64,000 nucleotides of DNA, taken from contig CANFJF010000003.1 of the NCBI GenBank assembly GCA_947447355.1, forward strand, positions 44,927 to 108,926, read 5' to 3'. The translations under genes and the position numbers were made by a program. The notes below the pieces were generated by a model that worked only from the letters and a program-made list of their open reading frames with translations, searched no databases and was not told the origin of the DNA. The stretch comes from Comamonadaceae bacterium. Its GTDB lineage: Bacteria; Pseudomonadota; Gammaproteobacteria; Burkholderiales; Burkholderiaceae_C. Positions 40,929-50,212 of this stretch are shown one piece after another (position 1 is the stretch's first letter; each line of letters opens with the position of its first letter).

Positions 40929-42116
40929 ATGCCAACTTCAATTGATGACCAGACAGAACGGCTTGCTGCCTGCGTGCGCGAGGCGGCCAAAACTGGCACA
41001 CGCTTGCGCATTCAGGGTGGAGGTAGCAAAGATTTTTACGGCGAGTCGCTGATCGGCGAGCCGTTGGATGTGGCCTCGCACAGCGGTGTTGTGAGCTACG
41101 AGCCGAGCGAGCTGGTGGTGACCGTCCGTGCCGGCACGCCGCTGGCCGAACTTGAAGTCTTGTTGGCCAGCCAAGGCCAGTGCCTGCCATTTGAGCCGCC
41201 GCATTTTGGTCCGTCTGCCACCGTCGGCGGCATGGTCGCCAGCGGTTTGAGTGGCCCGGCCCGGGCCAGCGTCGGGGCCTTGCGTGACTACATCCTCGGC
41301 GTGAAGATCATCAACGGCCAAGGCGAGGTGCTCATCTTTGGCGGCCAAGTGATGAAGAACGTCGCCGGTTACGACGTCTCGCGTCTGATGGCCGGCTCAC
41401 TGGGCACGCTCGGCGTGCTGCTCGAGGTCTCGCTCAAGGTCTTGCCCGTGCCGCCGGCCGAAGCCACGCTGATGTGCGCTGGCGTGTCGCAGCAGCAGGC
41501 ACTTGATTTGCTCAATGCGTGGGGCGCTCAGCCGCTGCCGCTGAACGCCAGTTGCTGGGTTCACGACACCAGCGCGCAACCGCCGCGCGACTATTTGTTT
41601 GTTCGATTGCGCGGGGCGGTGGCAGCGGTCGACGCGGCCTGTCCGCGCATGTCGGCAGACGTCACAGCCTTGGGTGGCGAAGTGCTGCGCATGGACCCGG
41701 CCCAGGCCAGTGCCGACTGGAACGCTTGCCGTGAGCAGACGCTGCCGTTTTTTGCGACCCCACCGGCTGCCATGGCCGCCGCCAGCCCTGACCTGTGTTT
41801 GTGGCGGCTGAGCGTGCCGCAGACCACGCCTGCGCTGGCGCTGCCTGCCGTGGTGTCGCCTACCCTCATCGAATGGCATGGCGGCTTGCGTTGGGTCTGG
41901 GCACCCGCCCACGCGGCGGCGCTGCTGCGCAATGCGGCTCAAAAAGCCGGTGGCCACGCAACGCTGTTTCGCGCCTCCGCCGGGCGTGCCGATGTTGACA
42001 AAGATGTCGGCGTGTTCACGCCCTTGAACGCCGTGCAGCAACGCATTCAACGCGAATTGCAAAAGCAGTTTGACCCAGCCGGCGTCTTTAACACCCGCCG
42101 TTTGGCAGCAGGTTAA
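40929..42116 (+). CDS. glcE: Glycolate oxidase FAD-binding subunit GlcE
   Basis: 395 residues. The FAD-binding PCMH domain shows GTRLRIQGGGSKDFYG, CLPFEPPHFGPSATVGGMVASGLSGPARASVGALRDYILGVKIINGQG and NVAGYDVSRLMAGSLGTLGVLLEVSLKVLP, typical of GlcE (about 350-400 residues, without the long C-terminal domain of GlcD). Works with GlcD and GlcF to oxidise glycolate to glyoxylate. A DUF1275 gene, then glcF, follow on the same strand; glcD is not adjacent in this window. Confidence 0.92.
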   Translation: MPTSIDDQTERLAACVREAAKTGTRLRIQGGGSKDFYGESLIGEPLDVASHSGVVSYEPSELVVTVRAGTPLAELEVLLASQGQCLPFEPPHFGPSATVGGMVASGLSGPARASVGALRDYILGVKIINGQGEVLIFGGQVMKNVAGYDVSRLMAGSLGTLGVLLEVSLKVLPVPPAEATLMCAGVSQQQALDLLNAWGAQPLPLNASCWVHDTSAQPPRDYLFVRLRGAVAAVDAACPRMSADVTALGGEVLRMDPAQASADWNACREQTLPFFATPPAAMAAASPDLCLWRLSVPQTTPALALPAVVSPTLIEWHGGLRWVWAPAHAAALLRNAAQKAGGHATLFRASAGRADVDKDVGVFTPLNAVQQRIQRELQKQFDPAGVFNTRRLAAG

Positions 42117-42119
42117 AGG

Positions 42120-42869
42120 GTGCGTCGCTTTCGTCACTTGGCTGGGCAGCACCGCACGCCCAGCATCAACCGTCTGCTGGGTGGGCTGCTGGCCTTCAAT
42201 GCCGGCGCTATCAACGCTGGCGGTTTTCTGGTCGTCGGCATGTACACCTCACACATGACGGGCTTTGCCTCGATGCTGGCCGACAACCTGATCCTCGGCA
42301 ACATTGGGCTGTTGCTCGGTGCGCTGGGCACTTTGCTGGCATTTATCGCGGGCGCTGCGACCACGGCGGTGCAGGTGAACTGGGCGCGGCAACACCACTT
42401 GCGCAGTGAATACGCGCTGCCGCTGTTGCTTGAAGCCGGCTTGCTGTTGGTGTTCGGCTTGCTCGGCGCCACACTGAACCGCCAAACACCGTTCGCTGTG
42501 CCGCTGACGGTGCTGGTGCTGGCCTACACCATGGGCTTGCAAAATGCGGTGGTCAGCAAAATCTCCGCCTCGCAAATCCGCACCACCCACATGACCGGCG
42601 TCATCACCGACCTCGGCATCGAACTGGGCAAAGTGTTTTACTGGAACCGCACCAAAACCGCCGCCGACTCGCATGTGCGCGCCAACCGCATCAAGCTCAA
42701 GCTGTACAGCATGTTGCTGGCCTCGTTCATGGCTGGCGGCGTGGTCGGCGCTGCCGGTTTCAAGTACCTTGGCTTCATCTGGGTGTTGCCGATGGCGACC
42801 ATCTTGCTGCTGCTGTCCCTGCCGCCATTGCACGCCGACTTGATGCGTTATTTGCGCCGCCACTACTGA
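42120..42869 (+). CDS. YoaK/DUF1275 family membrane protein
   Basis: 249 residues starting with GTG 42120, 3 bases after the glcE stop. Six hydrophobic segments; the N-terminal AFNAGAINAGGFLVVGMYTSHMTG is the DUF1275 signature (NAGxxNAxGF and SHxTG), and TTHMTGVITDLGIELG is its repeated second half, giving an internal duplication. The function of the family is unknown. Its position within glcE-glcF suggests co-expression, perhaps as a transporter for a 2-hydroxy acid, which is inference. Confidence 0.9.
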   Translation: MRRFRHLAGQHRTPSINRLLGGLLAFNAGAINAGGFLVVGMYTSHMTGFASMLADNLILGNIGLLLGALGTLLAFIAGAATTAVQVNWARQHHLRSEYALPLLLEAGLLLVFGLLGATLNRQTPFAVPLTVLVLAYTMGLQNAVVSKISASQIRTTHMTGVITDLGIELGKVFYWNRTKTAADSHVRANRIKLKLYSMLLASFMAGGVVGAAGFKYLGFIWVLPMATILLLLSLPPLHADLMRYLRRHY

Positions 42870-42913
42870 GCTATTGAGTCACTGAGTCGTCAACGTCTTT
42901 CACAAAGCCCGCT

Positions 42914-44182
42914 ATGCAAACCAATCTCGCCCCGGAATTTCAAGGCACGGCCGATGGCCTCGCCGCCGAAGCTATTTTGCGCAAGTGCGTGCACTGCGGT
43001 TTTTGCACCGCCACCTGCCCAACGTATCAATTGCTGGGCGACGAATTGGACGGTCCGCGGGGTCGCATTTACCTCATCAAACAAGTGCTCGAAGGCGAAG
43101 TGCCGACGCGCAAAACCCAGCTGCACTTAGACCGCTGCCTGACCTGCCGCAACTGCGAAACCACTTGCCCTAGCGGCGTCGACTACGGCCATTTGGTCGA
43201 CATCGGCCGCAAGCTGGTCGATGAGCGCGTGGATCGCCCCGTCGCTGAAAAAGCCCTGCGTTGGGTGTTGAAAGAAGGCTTGCCTTCGCCGCTGTTTGCC
43301 CCGGCCATGAAGCTCGGTCAGGCAGTGCGTGGGCTGCTGCCCGAGGCGCTCAAAAACAAGGTGCCCGTAGCGCATGCAGCTGGGACTTGGCCGACGCGCC
43401 AACACGCCCGCAAGATGCTCATGCTGGCCGGGTGCGTGCAGCCCGCCATGCAACCCAACATCAACAGCGCCACGGCCCGTGTGCTGGACGCCGCCGGTAT
43501 TGAAGTGGTGCTGGCCGTGAAGGCTGGCTGCTGCGGCGCGGTCAAGTTTCACCTGAACGACCATGACGGCGGCAAAGCGGAGATGCGCCGCAACATCGAC
43601 GCTTGGTGGCCGCATGTCGAAAACGGTGTCGAAGCCTTGGTCATGAACGCCTCAGGCTGCGGTGTCATGGTCAAAGACTACGGCCATCTGTTCAAAGACG
43701 AGCCGGCGTACGCCGTCAAGGCTGCCCGCATCAGTGAACTCACGCGCGACTTGAGCGAGCTGTTGCCTGATCTGCTGCCGCAACTGAAAAAGCTGATTCG
43801 TCCTGAAAAAGTCGCCGGTCAAAGCGAATCTCAACAACTCACCTTCCACCCGCCGTGCACCTTGCAGCACGGGCAGCAACTGCGCGGTGGTGTCGAAAAG
43901 CACTTGGGTGCGCTGGGTTTCAAGGTCAATGTCGCGCGCTGCGAAGCGCACCTCTGCTGCGGTTCGGCGGGTACTTATTCGGTGTTGAAGCCGGAAATTG
44001 CCTACGCGCTGCGTGACCGCAAGCTGGGAAATCTGGCGGAGATGAAGCCCGACACCATCGTCTCAGCCAACATCGGTTGCATCACGCACTTGCAAAGCGG
44101 CACCGCCACGCCTGTGCGCCATTGGGTCGAAGTGCTCGATGACGCGCTGATCGGTCAAGATGTTAAGTTGGGTGAAAAATGA
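42914..44182 (+). CDS. glcF: Glycolate oxidase iron-sulfur subunit GlcF
   Basis: 422 residues. Two 4Fe-4S clusters are coordinated by CVHCGFCTATCP and CLTCRNCETTCPSG near the N terminus (residues about 25-90). Two CCG domains follow, with AGCCGAVKFH and LCCGSAGTYSVLKPE, characteristic of the heterodisulfide-reductase-like subunit GlcF. It transfers electrons from the flavin subunits to quinone. Followed by a vapB-type antitoxin gene. Confidence 0.95.
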   Translation: MQTNLAPEFQGTADGLAAEAILRKCVHCGFCTATCPTYQLLGDELDGPRGRIYLIKQVLEGEVPTRKTQLHLDRCLTCRNCETTCPSGVDYGHLVDIGRKLVDERVDRPVAEKALRWVLKEGLPSPLFAPAMKLGQAVRGLLPEALKNKVPVAHAAGTWPTRQHARKMLMLAGCVQPAMQPNINSATARVLDAAGIEVVLAVKAGCCGAVKFHLNDHDGGKAEMRRNIDAWWPHVENGVEALVMNASGCGVMVKDYGHLFKDEPAYAVKAARISELTRDLSELLPDLLPQLKKLIRPEKVAGQSESQQLTFHPPCTLQHGQQLRGGVEKHLGALGFKVNVARCEAHLCCGSAGTYSVLKPEIAYALRDRKLGNLAEMKPDTIVSANIGCITHLQSGTATPVRHWVEVLDDALIGQDVKLGEK

Positions 44183-44209
44183 TGCTTTTATTGATGCGAG
44201 AAACGAACC

Positions 44210-44437
44210 ATGAGAACAACGCTGACCATCGATGACGATTTGTTCGCCAAAGCCATGGCATTGGCACAACCTGGCACTGAAAAATCTGAGCTGGTACGGG
44301 AGTGCGTGAAAGCATTCATTCAAAGGCAGACCGCTCGCAGGTTGGCCGCGCTGGGTGGCGAGGCGCCAGAGATTGAACTCGTGACTCGCCATGATGGATG
44401 CCCGCCAGTTCTTCGGTCATGGCTGCGGGTTTGTTGA
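44210..44437 (+). CDS. VapB-type antitoxin, C terminus altered
   Basis: 75 residues starting MRTTLTIDDDLFAKAMALAQPGTEKSELVRECVKAFIQRQTARRLAALGG, a ribbon-helix-helix N terminus typical of VapB antitoxins of the MRTTLxIDDxLL class. The family usually ends within a few residues of the PEIELVTRH stretch; here the frame continues through about 15 unrelated residues (from DGCPPV) because the start of vapC has been deleted. The antitoxin may still fold but has lost its partner. Confidence 0.78.
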   Translation: MRTTLTIDDDLFAKAMALAQPGTEKSELVRECVKAFIQRQTARRLAALGGEAPEIELVTRHDGCPPVLRSWLRVC

Positions 44438-44558
44438 TATCAGTTTGCTGGCTGCTGCATTGCTCAGCGAGCAGACGCTGATTTGGACATTGGACAAGAA
44501 GTTTGAGGTGCTCGCCGCCGAATTGAACAAGGCTTACAGGCCAACACTGCATGCGTGA
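44391..44558 (+). pseudogene. VapC PIN-domain toxin remnant (N-terminal part deleted)
   Basis: Overlapping the vapB 3' end in another frame, ATG 44391 opens 55 codons ending at 44558. The product FGHGCGFVDISLLAAALLSEQTLIWTLDKKFEVLA matches the C-terminal third of VapC PIN toxins (typically GxGxVDAxLLASALL...LWTRDKRLA). The first 70-80 residues, carrying two of the conserved acidic catalytic residues, are missing, while the late Asp residues remain. The toxin is therefore probably inactive. The reading is by motif only. Confidence 0.75.
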
Positions 44559-44607
44559 AAATAGTCAGCGATGCGTCCTGAGCTCTTCTTAGCCGGCTAA
44601 CCGCCCC

Positions 44608-45510
44608 TCAAGACAAGCGCGACAGATCAGGCTGATCAGCTGCCGGCGCCACTGCCGCCAGCATCGCAGCCAGCACAATCAGGCCGCCGCCCACCAAAGT
44701 TCGGGTGTTGAACTCGGCGGCGCCCAGCCAGGCCGACGAGAGGCTGGCAAACAACAGCTCTGTGAGCATGACCAAGGCCGTGGTGCTGGCGGCAAGCCTT
44801 GCAGCACCGTATTGCAGCGCCAGATTGCTCGCCATGAAAGCCAGGCACAGGCCCATTGCGACCGGCACACCCGCCAGGGCAAAAGCCGGTGCCGGCACGA
44901 TGCCAGCGCCCATGCCCAACAGCGCCGCGGCGATGGCCATCAGGGCGCCGCCCCCAAACATCGCCAGCATGCGCGACTCGCTTGGCGTATTGCCATGTTT
45001 GCGCAGCAGCACATTGGTCACTGCAAAACACAGCCCGCCACCCAGAGCCAGCCAATCGGCAAGGCTGTTCGGCACCGGCCAGGGCGACTCGGGTGACTTC
45101 AACACAATGATCACGCCGAGCAAAGCCAGTAGCAGACGCAGCAGTGAACCTGTGGTGGGTTTTTCTCCCAACATGGCCCAGGCGATCAACACCGACCACG
45201 CTGGCATGAGATAAAACAGCAGCACCACGCGGACCACGTCGCCCACGGTCACAGCCCAATTAAAGCCGACATTGGTCAGGCCCGCGGCCACCATCAACAC
45301 CAGCAACCCACGATGCTTCACGACCACGCGCCAAGAACCCGGTTTCCATGCCAGCACGCCGACGGTGGCCAGCACATAAATGAGGGTGGTTGACCACAGC
45401 GGATGCAAGCCGTTGCTCTGCATGTCGCGAAACGGCCACCATGAAACGCCCCAGACCAAGGCGTTGATGACCAGCGCGCCAACCGCCAACAGGCTAGTGC
45501 GACTTGTCAC
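44608..45510 (-). CDS. EamA (DMT superfamily) permease
   Basis: 300 residues from GTG 45510. About ten hydrophobic helices in two EamA repeats; the first begins LLAVGALVINALVWGVSWWPFR, the second LADWLALGGGLCFAVTNVLLRK. The start overlaps the 3' end of lplT by 17 bases, and no other start with a good Shine-Dalgarno was seen, so the pair is coupled. Substrate unknown; the family exports amino acids, nucleotides or other small metabolites. Confidence 0.85.
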   Translation of the reverse strand: MTSRTSLLAVGALVINALVWGVSWWPFRDMQSNGLHPLWSTTLIYVLATVGVLAWKPGSWRVVVKHRGLLVLMVAAGLTNVGFNWAVTVGDVVRVVLLFYLMPAWSVLIAWAMLGEKPTTGSLLRLLLALLGVIIVLKSPESPWPVPNSLADWLALGGGLCFAVTNVLLRKHGNTPSESRMLAMFGGGALMAIAAALLGMGAGIVPAPAFALAGVPVAMGLCLAFMASNLALQYGAARLAASTTALVMLTELLFASLSSAWLGAAEFNTRTLVGGGLIVLAAMLAAVAPAADQPDLSRLS

Positions 45511-46774
45511 TGCGGGCGAGTCTGAGCAAGTTGTCGACCTGGTCTTTGTACTTGATGCAATTGCTTTGGTGCCAGCGCCTGATGAGCCACATGAAGCCCG
45601 CCACGAGAACGCCAAAACTGGTGATGGCGGCAAAGGCCGAGAGGCCGAGTCCGGTCGACAGGCTGTAGCCGCCGCCGAGCGCCAGAATACAGGCCTGCTC
45701 ATTGAAGTTTTGCACCGCAATCGAGCGGCCGGCACCCATCAGGTTGTGGCCGCGGTGCTGCAACAGCGCGTTCATGGGGACGACCAAAAAGCCGCCGAGT
45801 CCACCCAGCAAAATCAAAAATGGCGCGGCCAGCCAAACGTTGTCGATGAAGTTCATCAAGATCACCAGCACGCCCATGGCGATGCCGAGCGGCATGACGC
45901 TGGTGGCTTGGTCGAGCCGCATGCGCATGGACGCCAGCACCGCACCGACCGCTGTGCCAATGGCCACCACGCCGACCAGCGACGAGGCTTGCGTGGTGCT
46001 GTAACCCAGCGCGGCGGCGCTCCAGGCCAGCACGATGTAACGCAGGTTGCCTGAGACGCCCCAAAAGAGCGTGGTCGTAGCCAGCGAAATTTGGCCCAGT
46101 TTGTCTTGCCACAAGGCCGCATTGCAGTGCCAGAAATCGGGCAGCAGTTGCAGTTTGTTGCGCGGCATCGGGCGCATCTCAACGCCGGTGTGCGGTATGC
46201 GCGTGTTGAACCAGGCCGCCAGAATGTAGACGAAGATCAGGCAGCTGATGGCAGCCTCGGCTGGCGTGTCGACGCCGGTTTCAATGATCGGTAAATCAAT
46301 CGACAGCAGCGTCGTGGAGATATGGATGCCGACCAGCTGGCCGCCCAGCAGCACGCCCAAAATGATCGAGGCGATGGTGAGACCCTCGATCCAGCCGTTG
46401 GCTTTGACCAGTTGCGAGGCTGGCAGCAATTCGGTCAGGATGCCGTATTTGGCCGGTGAGTAGGCCGCGGCGCCCAGGCCGACGATGGCGTACGCCATCA
46501 GAGGATGCGAGCCAAACAGCATCATCAAGCAGCCGATCACTTTGATCGCATTGCTCATGAGCATGACTTGGCCTTTGGGCCGGGCGTCTGCCAGCGCCCC
46601 GACAAACGGCGCCAGTACGACATAAAACAGCGCGAACATGGGCACCAGCGCGGCGGGCTGCCACTTGGGCGCTCCGCTGTTGCGCAGCAATTCGACGGCC
46701 ACCACGAACAGCGCGTTATCAGCCAGCGAGCTGAAAAACTGCGCGGCCATGATCGTGTAAAAACCGCGCTTCAT
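45494..46774 (-). CDS. lplT: Lysophospholipid transporter LplT
   Basis: 426 residues, major facilitator superfamily. The N terminus MKRGFYTIMAAQFFSSLADNALFVVAVELL and the FYVVLAPFVGALADARPKGQVM loop are distinctive of LplT, which flips 2-acyl-lysophospholipids across the inner membrane. Twelve hydrophobic segments are visible. In many Betaproteobacteria lplT diverges from alr, as here, with 177 bp between. The acyltransferase domain that can be fused in other bacteria is absent. Confidence 0.91.
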   Translation of the reverse strand: MKRGFYTIMAAQFFSSLADNALFVVAVELLRNSGAPKWQPAALVPMFALFYVVLAPFVGALADARPKGQVMLMSNAIKVIGCLMMLFGSHPLMAYAIVGLGAAAYSPAKYGILTELLPASQLVKANGWIEGLTIASIILGVLLGGQLVGIHISTTLLSIDLPIIETGVDTPAEAAISCLIFVYILAAWFNTRIPHTGVEMRPMPRNKLQLLPDFWHCNAALWQDKLGQISLATTTLFWGVSGNLRYIVLAWSAAALGYSTTQASSLVGVVAIGTAVGAVLASMRMRLDQATSVMPLGIAMGVLVILMNFIDNVWLAAPFLILLGGLGGFLVVPMNALLQHRGHNLMGAGRSIAVQNFNEQACILALGGGYSLSTGLGLSAFAAITSFGVLVAGFMWLIRRWHQSNCIKYKDQVDNLLRLARSDKSH

Positions 46775-46951
46775 AACGCAATCGTAGGCACGGTCTGTGG
46801 CGCGTCAGGCAGTTGGGCAGCGGCAAAAAAAATGGCAGGTCTCCGATGGAATAGGGGTTTATAGCACGCTGGTCGATGCCAAAATGAAGGGCGTTGATCC
46901 TTCGACACATGCCCAGGCCTCGGCCACGGGCTTACCTTGAGCCACAGCACC

Positions 46952-48046
46952 ATGCCCCGCCCGATACTTGCGACCATTCACACCGATGCACTGCGCCACA
47001 ACTTGGTACGCATGCGGGCCGCTGCCGGCGATGCGCGTGTCTGGGCCATCGTCAAGGCCAACGCTTACGGTCATGGCCTTGAACGGGCCTTTGAAGGCCT
47101 GCGCAGTGCCGACGGTTTTGCCCTGCTGGACTTGAGCGAAGCCCAGCGTTTGCGGGCCCTCGACTGGCGCGGGCCGATCTTGCTGCTTGAAGGTATTTTT
47201 GAAGCCCGCGACTTGGAGCTCTGCTCGCGCTTGGGCCTCTGGCATGTGGTTCATTGCAACGAACAGATCAACATGCTGGCCGCGCACAAAACGCAATTAC
47301 CCCACCGCGTCTTTCTCAAAATGAATTCGGGGATGAACCGTCTCGGTTTCACGCCCGAGCGTTTTCGGGCGGCATGGACGCGCCTGAACGCACTGCCGCA
47401 AGTCGATGATATTTCCCTGATGACGCATTTCAGCGACGCTGACGGGCCACTGGGTATTGCCGCGCAACTGCAAGCCTTTGAGGCCGTGACGCACGACTTG
47501 CCGGGTGAGCGCTCCTTGAGTAACAGCGCCGCCATGCTGCGCCACGGGGATGTACTGGCTGAGCGCTCGGACTGGGTCCGGCCCGGTATAGGCGTCTATG
47601 GCAGCTCTGCAGATTTTCCACAGCACAGTGCCGCCGACTGGGGCTTGCGGCCGACCATGACGTTGAGCGCGCGCCTCGTTGGCGTGCAGCAGTTGGCGGT
47701 GGGCGACAGCGTTGGCTACGGCTCGCGGTTCCGCGCTGAGCGAGCCATGCGCATCGGCGTGGTGGCCTGCGGCTATGCCGACGGCTATCCGCGCCATTGC
47801 GACACCGGCACGCCGGTGCTGGTGTCCGGCGTGCGCACGCAGTTGCTGGGTCGGGTCAGCATGGACATGCTGACGGTCGACCTCACGCCCGTGCCCGACG
47901 CCCGCATTGGCAGCGATGTCACCTTGTGGGGGAACGCGGCCAATGGGCTAGTTCTGTCGATTGACGAAGTTGCCCAAGCCGCTGGCACTGTGAGCTACGA
48001 GCTCATGTGTGCGGTCGGTTCGCGGGTTCCATTTGTCTCAGATTGA
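46952..48046 (+). CDS. alr: Alanine racemase
   Basis: PLP-dependent enzyme that makes D-alanine for peptidoglycan, 364 residues from ATG 46952. The PLP lysine is Lys35 in [12 protein letters not shown]. Other family features are [29 protein letters not shown] and the catalytic tyrosine loop [13 protein letters not shown] near residue 253, and [12 protein letters not shown]. An in-frame ATG at 46937 is also possible. It stands alone downstream of the divergent lplT. Confidence 0.95.
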   Translation: MPRPILATIHTDALRHNLVRMRAAAGDARVWAIVKANAYGHGLERAFEGLRSADGFALLDLSEAQRLRALDWRGPILLLEGIFEARDLELCSRLGLWHVVHCNEQINMLAAHKTQLPHRVFLKMNSGMNRLGFTPERFRAAWTRLNALPQVDDISLMTHFSDADGPLGIAAQLQAFEAVTHDLPGERSLSNSAAMLRHGDVLAERSDWVRPGIGVYGSSADFPQHSAADWGLRPTMTLSARLVGVQQLAVGDSVGYGSRFRAERAMRIGVVACGYADGYPRHCDTGTPVLVSGVRTQLLGRVSMDMLTVDLTPVPDARIGSDVTLWGNAANGLVLSIDEVAQAAGTVSYELMCAVGSRVPFVSD

Positions 48047-48226
48047 GGTTGGCGGCAGGACAACGCGGAATGCTGTTTGTGGACTGTGCGCCACTCGTAT
48101 GCAAATTCGTTATATCTGGAAGACTGAATTAGCACTTGCCGTGGTACAAAAATACAGCGAAAGTCGACATTCCGGCGTTTGAACACAGCGTCTAATTTTT
48201 CTTTCTCTTTCAAGCGGATAAACACC

Positions 48227-49201
48227 ATGACCACTCGACGCCACCTTTTCAGCTTGCTGGTCCTTTCGGCAGCGATGGCTTTGCCCTACGTTGCTGTCGC
48301 TCAAGCCTTTCCAAGCAAGGCGATCCGGCTGGTCGTGCCATTTGGCGCCGGCGGCGTAGCCGACTTGACGGCTCGCACCGTCGCGCAAAAGCTCAGCGAG
48401 TCGCTGGGTCAGCCTGTGTTGGTGGACAACCGGCCCGGCGCGGGCGGTGTGGTCGCCGGCGACCTGGTGGCCAAGGCCGATCCGGACGGTCACACGCTGC
48501 TGCTGATGTCCAACGGCACGGCAGTGACCGCCGGGCTGTTCAAGTCCTTGCCGTTTGACACGCTGCGCGATTTCGCCCCCGTGTCGACCTTGGGTTTCTT
48601 TGACATCGCCATCATCACGCAGGCCGATTCGAAGTTCAAAACGCTGGGTGATTTGCTGGCCTATGCCCGCGCTAATCCCGGCAAGTTGAACCTTGGCAGC
48701 ATCAATATCGGCAGCACACAAAACTTGGCAGCGGAACTCTTTAAAAGCAGCGCCGGTATCGACGTGCAGATCGTGCCCTTCAACGGCTCGCCAGCCGTCA
48801 TCACCGCCTTGCGAGGCGGTCAGATCGACGCCGCTGTCGAAATTCTCGCGCCTGTGCTGCCGCAGATCAATGCCAAGGCCTTGCGTGCTTTGGCCGTGAC
48901 GGGCGCTAAGCGCGCGAGCGTGTTGCCCGATGTGCCAACGGCCAAAGAAAGCGGCGTGACAAACTACGAGGCCGCCAGCTGGAACGCCATCGCCGCACCC
49001 GCTAAGACGCCGAAAAGCGTCATCGCTCGCTTGAACAAAGACATCACGGCAGCCCTGAATTCGCCTGACGTTAAAAAGAGCTTGGCTAACCAAAACGTCG
49101 CGGCGCAATCCAGCACGCCCGAGCAGGCCGCCGAGTTGCTGGCCAGCGAAGTCAAGCGCTGGGGCGATGTGATCGTGCGGGCCAAAGTGCCGCAGCAGTA
49201 A
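48227..49201 (+). CDS. Bug family (tripartite tricarboxylate transporter) substrate-binding protein
   Basis: Periplasmic receptor of 324 residues. The signal peptide is MTTRRHLFSLLVLSAAMALPYVAVAQ. The mature part starts FPSKAIRLVVPFGAGGVADLTAR, then GQPVLVDNRPGAGGVVAGDLVAKADPDGHTLL, the Bug/TctC signatures. No TctA/TctB membrane genes are near. It faces, and overlaps by 50 bases, the 3' end of the LysR gene that controls the next catabolic block, so it may be part of that regulon. The ligand is not predictable. Confidence 0.9.
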   Translation: MTTRRHLFSLLVLSAAMALPYVAVAQAFPSKAIRLVVPFGAGGVADLTARTVAQKLSESLGQPVLVDNRPGAGGVVAGDLVAKADPDGHTLLLMSNGTAVTAGLFKSLPFDTLRDFAPVSTLGFFDIAIITQADSKFKTLGDLLAYARANPGKLNLGSINIGSTQNLAAELFKSSAGIDVQIVPFNGSPAVITALRGGQIDAAVEILAPVLPQINAKALRALAVTGAKRASVLPDVPTAKESGVTNYEAASWNAIAAPAKTPKSVIARLNKDITAALNSPDVKKSLANQNVAAQSSTPEQAAELLASEVKRWGDVIVRAKVPQQ

Positions 49202-50132
49202 GTCCCATCGACGGGTTGGCTGAGGCCTTTAAAAGCGCCATAAAGCCTTGTGCAGCGGGTGAAAGCGATCGCCCCGTGCGCGTCACGATACCGATGTCCC
49301 GCTCGAGCCTGGGGTACCGGAGCGGAATGGCGGTTAATTCACGGGGATCCAGCAGCCTTAGGGCCAGGCGCGGCATGGCGGAAATACCCAAACCCCCGGC
49401 GACGAGGGATCCGATGATCGCAATATTGGCGCATTCGAACGCTGGCCGAACGGCTAACCCTCGCTGACTGAAAACGGCCTCTGTCAGCGGGCGGATGCTG
49501 CTGCTGACCGAGCTGGCAATGAAGGGCCGCGATGCAAAAACCGACCAGCGAGCGCTGGGCTGGGTGGCCAAAACGTCATCTTGACGGCACACCAGTACAA
49601 ATTCATCTGACAGCAGGGGTTCAAATGCAAAGCGTTGGTCTGCTGCCGGCTTGACGGTGATTCCCAGGTCGACGCTGCCCTCATTGATGCTGTTCAGCAG
49701 GGGCAGTGCCGAGGCGTCTTGAATGGTGAATTCCACGCCCGGCCGTTCATGCCGGAACGCAACAATGGCTTGTGGCAGTAACGCGACGCCGGCAGACGGC
49801 AGCGCCGCGACCGTGACGCGCCCACTGCGCCCCTCCATGAAATGCGAGAGTTCACTGAAGGCGCCTTCGAACTCGCCCACGAGACGCCGCGCAATCGGCA
49901 ACAGCTCCTTGCCAACCGCCGTCAATGCAACGTGGCGCGTATCGCGATCAAACAGCCGCGAGCCGACCAAATCTTCGGCGATCCGAATGGTCCGACTCAG
50001 CGCTGGCTGCGACACAAAAAGTGATTGCGCTGCGGCTCTGAAATTGCCTAAGGCGGCAACGCGAATGAAGGCCTTGAGTTGCTGCAAGGTCAGATGGTGG
50101 CGCATGAAATCGACCTTCAAAGATTGATCCAT
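49152..50132 (-). CDS. LysR family regulator of the CoA-transferase/lyase/AtuA block
   Basis: 326 residues. The winged helix is LTLQQLKAFIRVAALGNFRAAAQSLFVSQPALSRTIRIAEDLVGSRLFDRDTRHVALT. The effector-binding domain follows. The last 25 or so residues (SMGLTAAALWPARSHRPSA) extend past the usual end and overlap the facing Bug gene by 50 bases. It is transcribed divergently from the CoA-transferase gene 80 bases away, with a dyad between, which is the classic arrangement of a LysR activator and its target operon. Confidence 0.92.
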   Translation of the reverse strand: MDQSLKVDFMRHHLTLQQLKAFIRVAALGNFRAAAQSLFVSQPALSRTIRIAEDLVGSRLFDRDTRHVALTAVGKELLPIARRLVGEFEGAFSELSHFMEGRSGRVTVAALPSAGVALLPQAIVAFRHERPGVEFTIQDASALPLLNSINEGSVDLGITVKPAADQRFAFEPLLSDEFVLVCRQDDVLATQPSARWSVFASRPFIASSVSSSIRPLTEAVFSQRGLAVRPAFECANIAIIGSLVAGGLGISAMPRLALRLLDPRELTAIPLRYPRLERDIGIVTRTGRSLSPAAQGFMALLKASANPSMGLTAAALWPARSHRPSA

Positions 50133-50145
50133 TTAATGATCACTG

Positions 50146-50173
50146 TGATAAGAATATTCTCATAATATTATCA
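50146..50173. promoter_or_regulatory. Candidate LysR-type operator
   Basis: Dyad with arms TGATAA (50146-50151) and TTATCA (50168-50173) around 16 bases, inside which AGAATATTCT (50151-50160) is a perfect palindrome. It lies in the 80-bp divergent region between the LysR and CoA-transferase genes. Confidence 0.6.
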
Positions 50174-50212
50174 ATCAGAGCCGACTAAACTCCGTCTGAA
50201 CAAGGGTTGACA

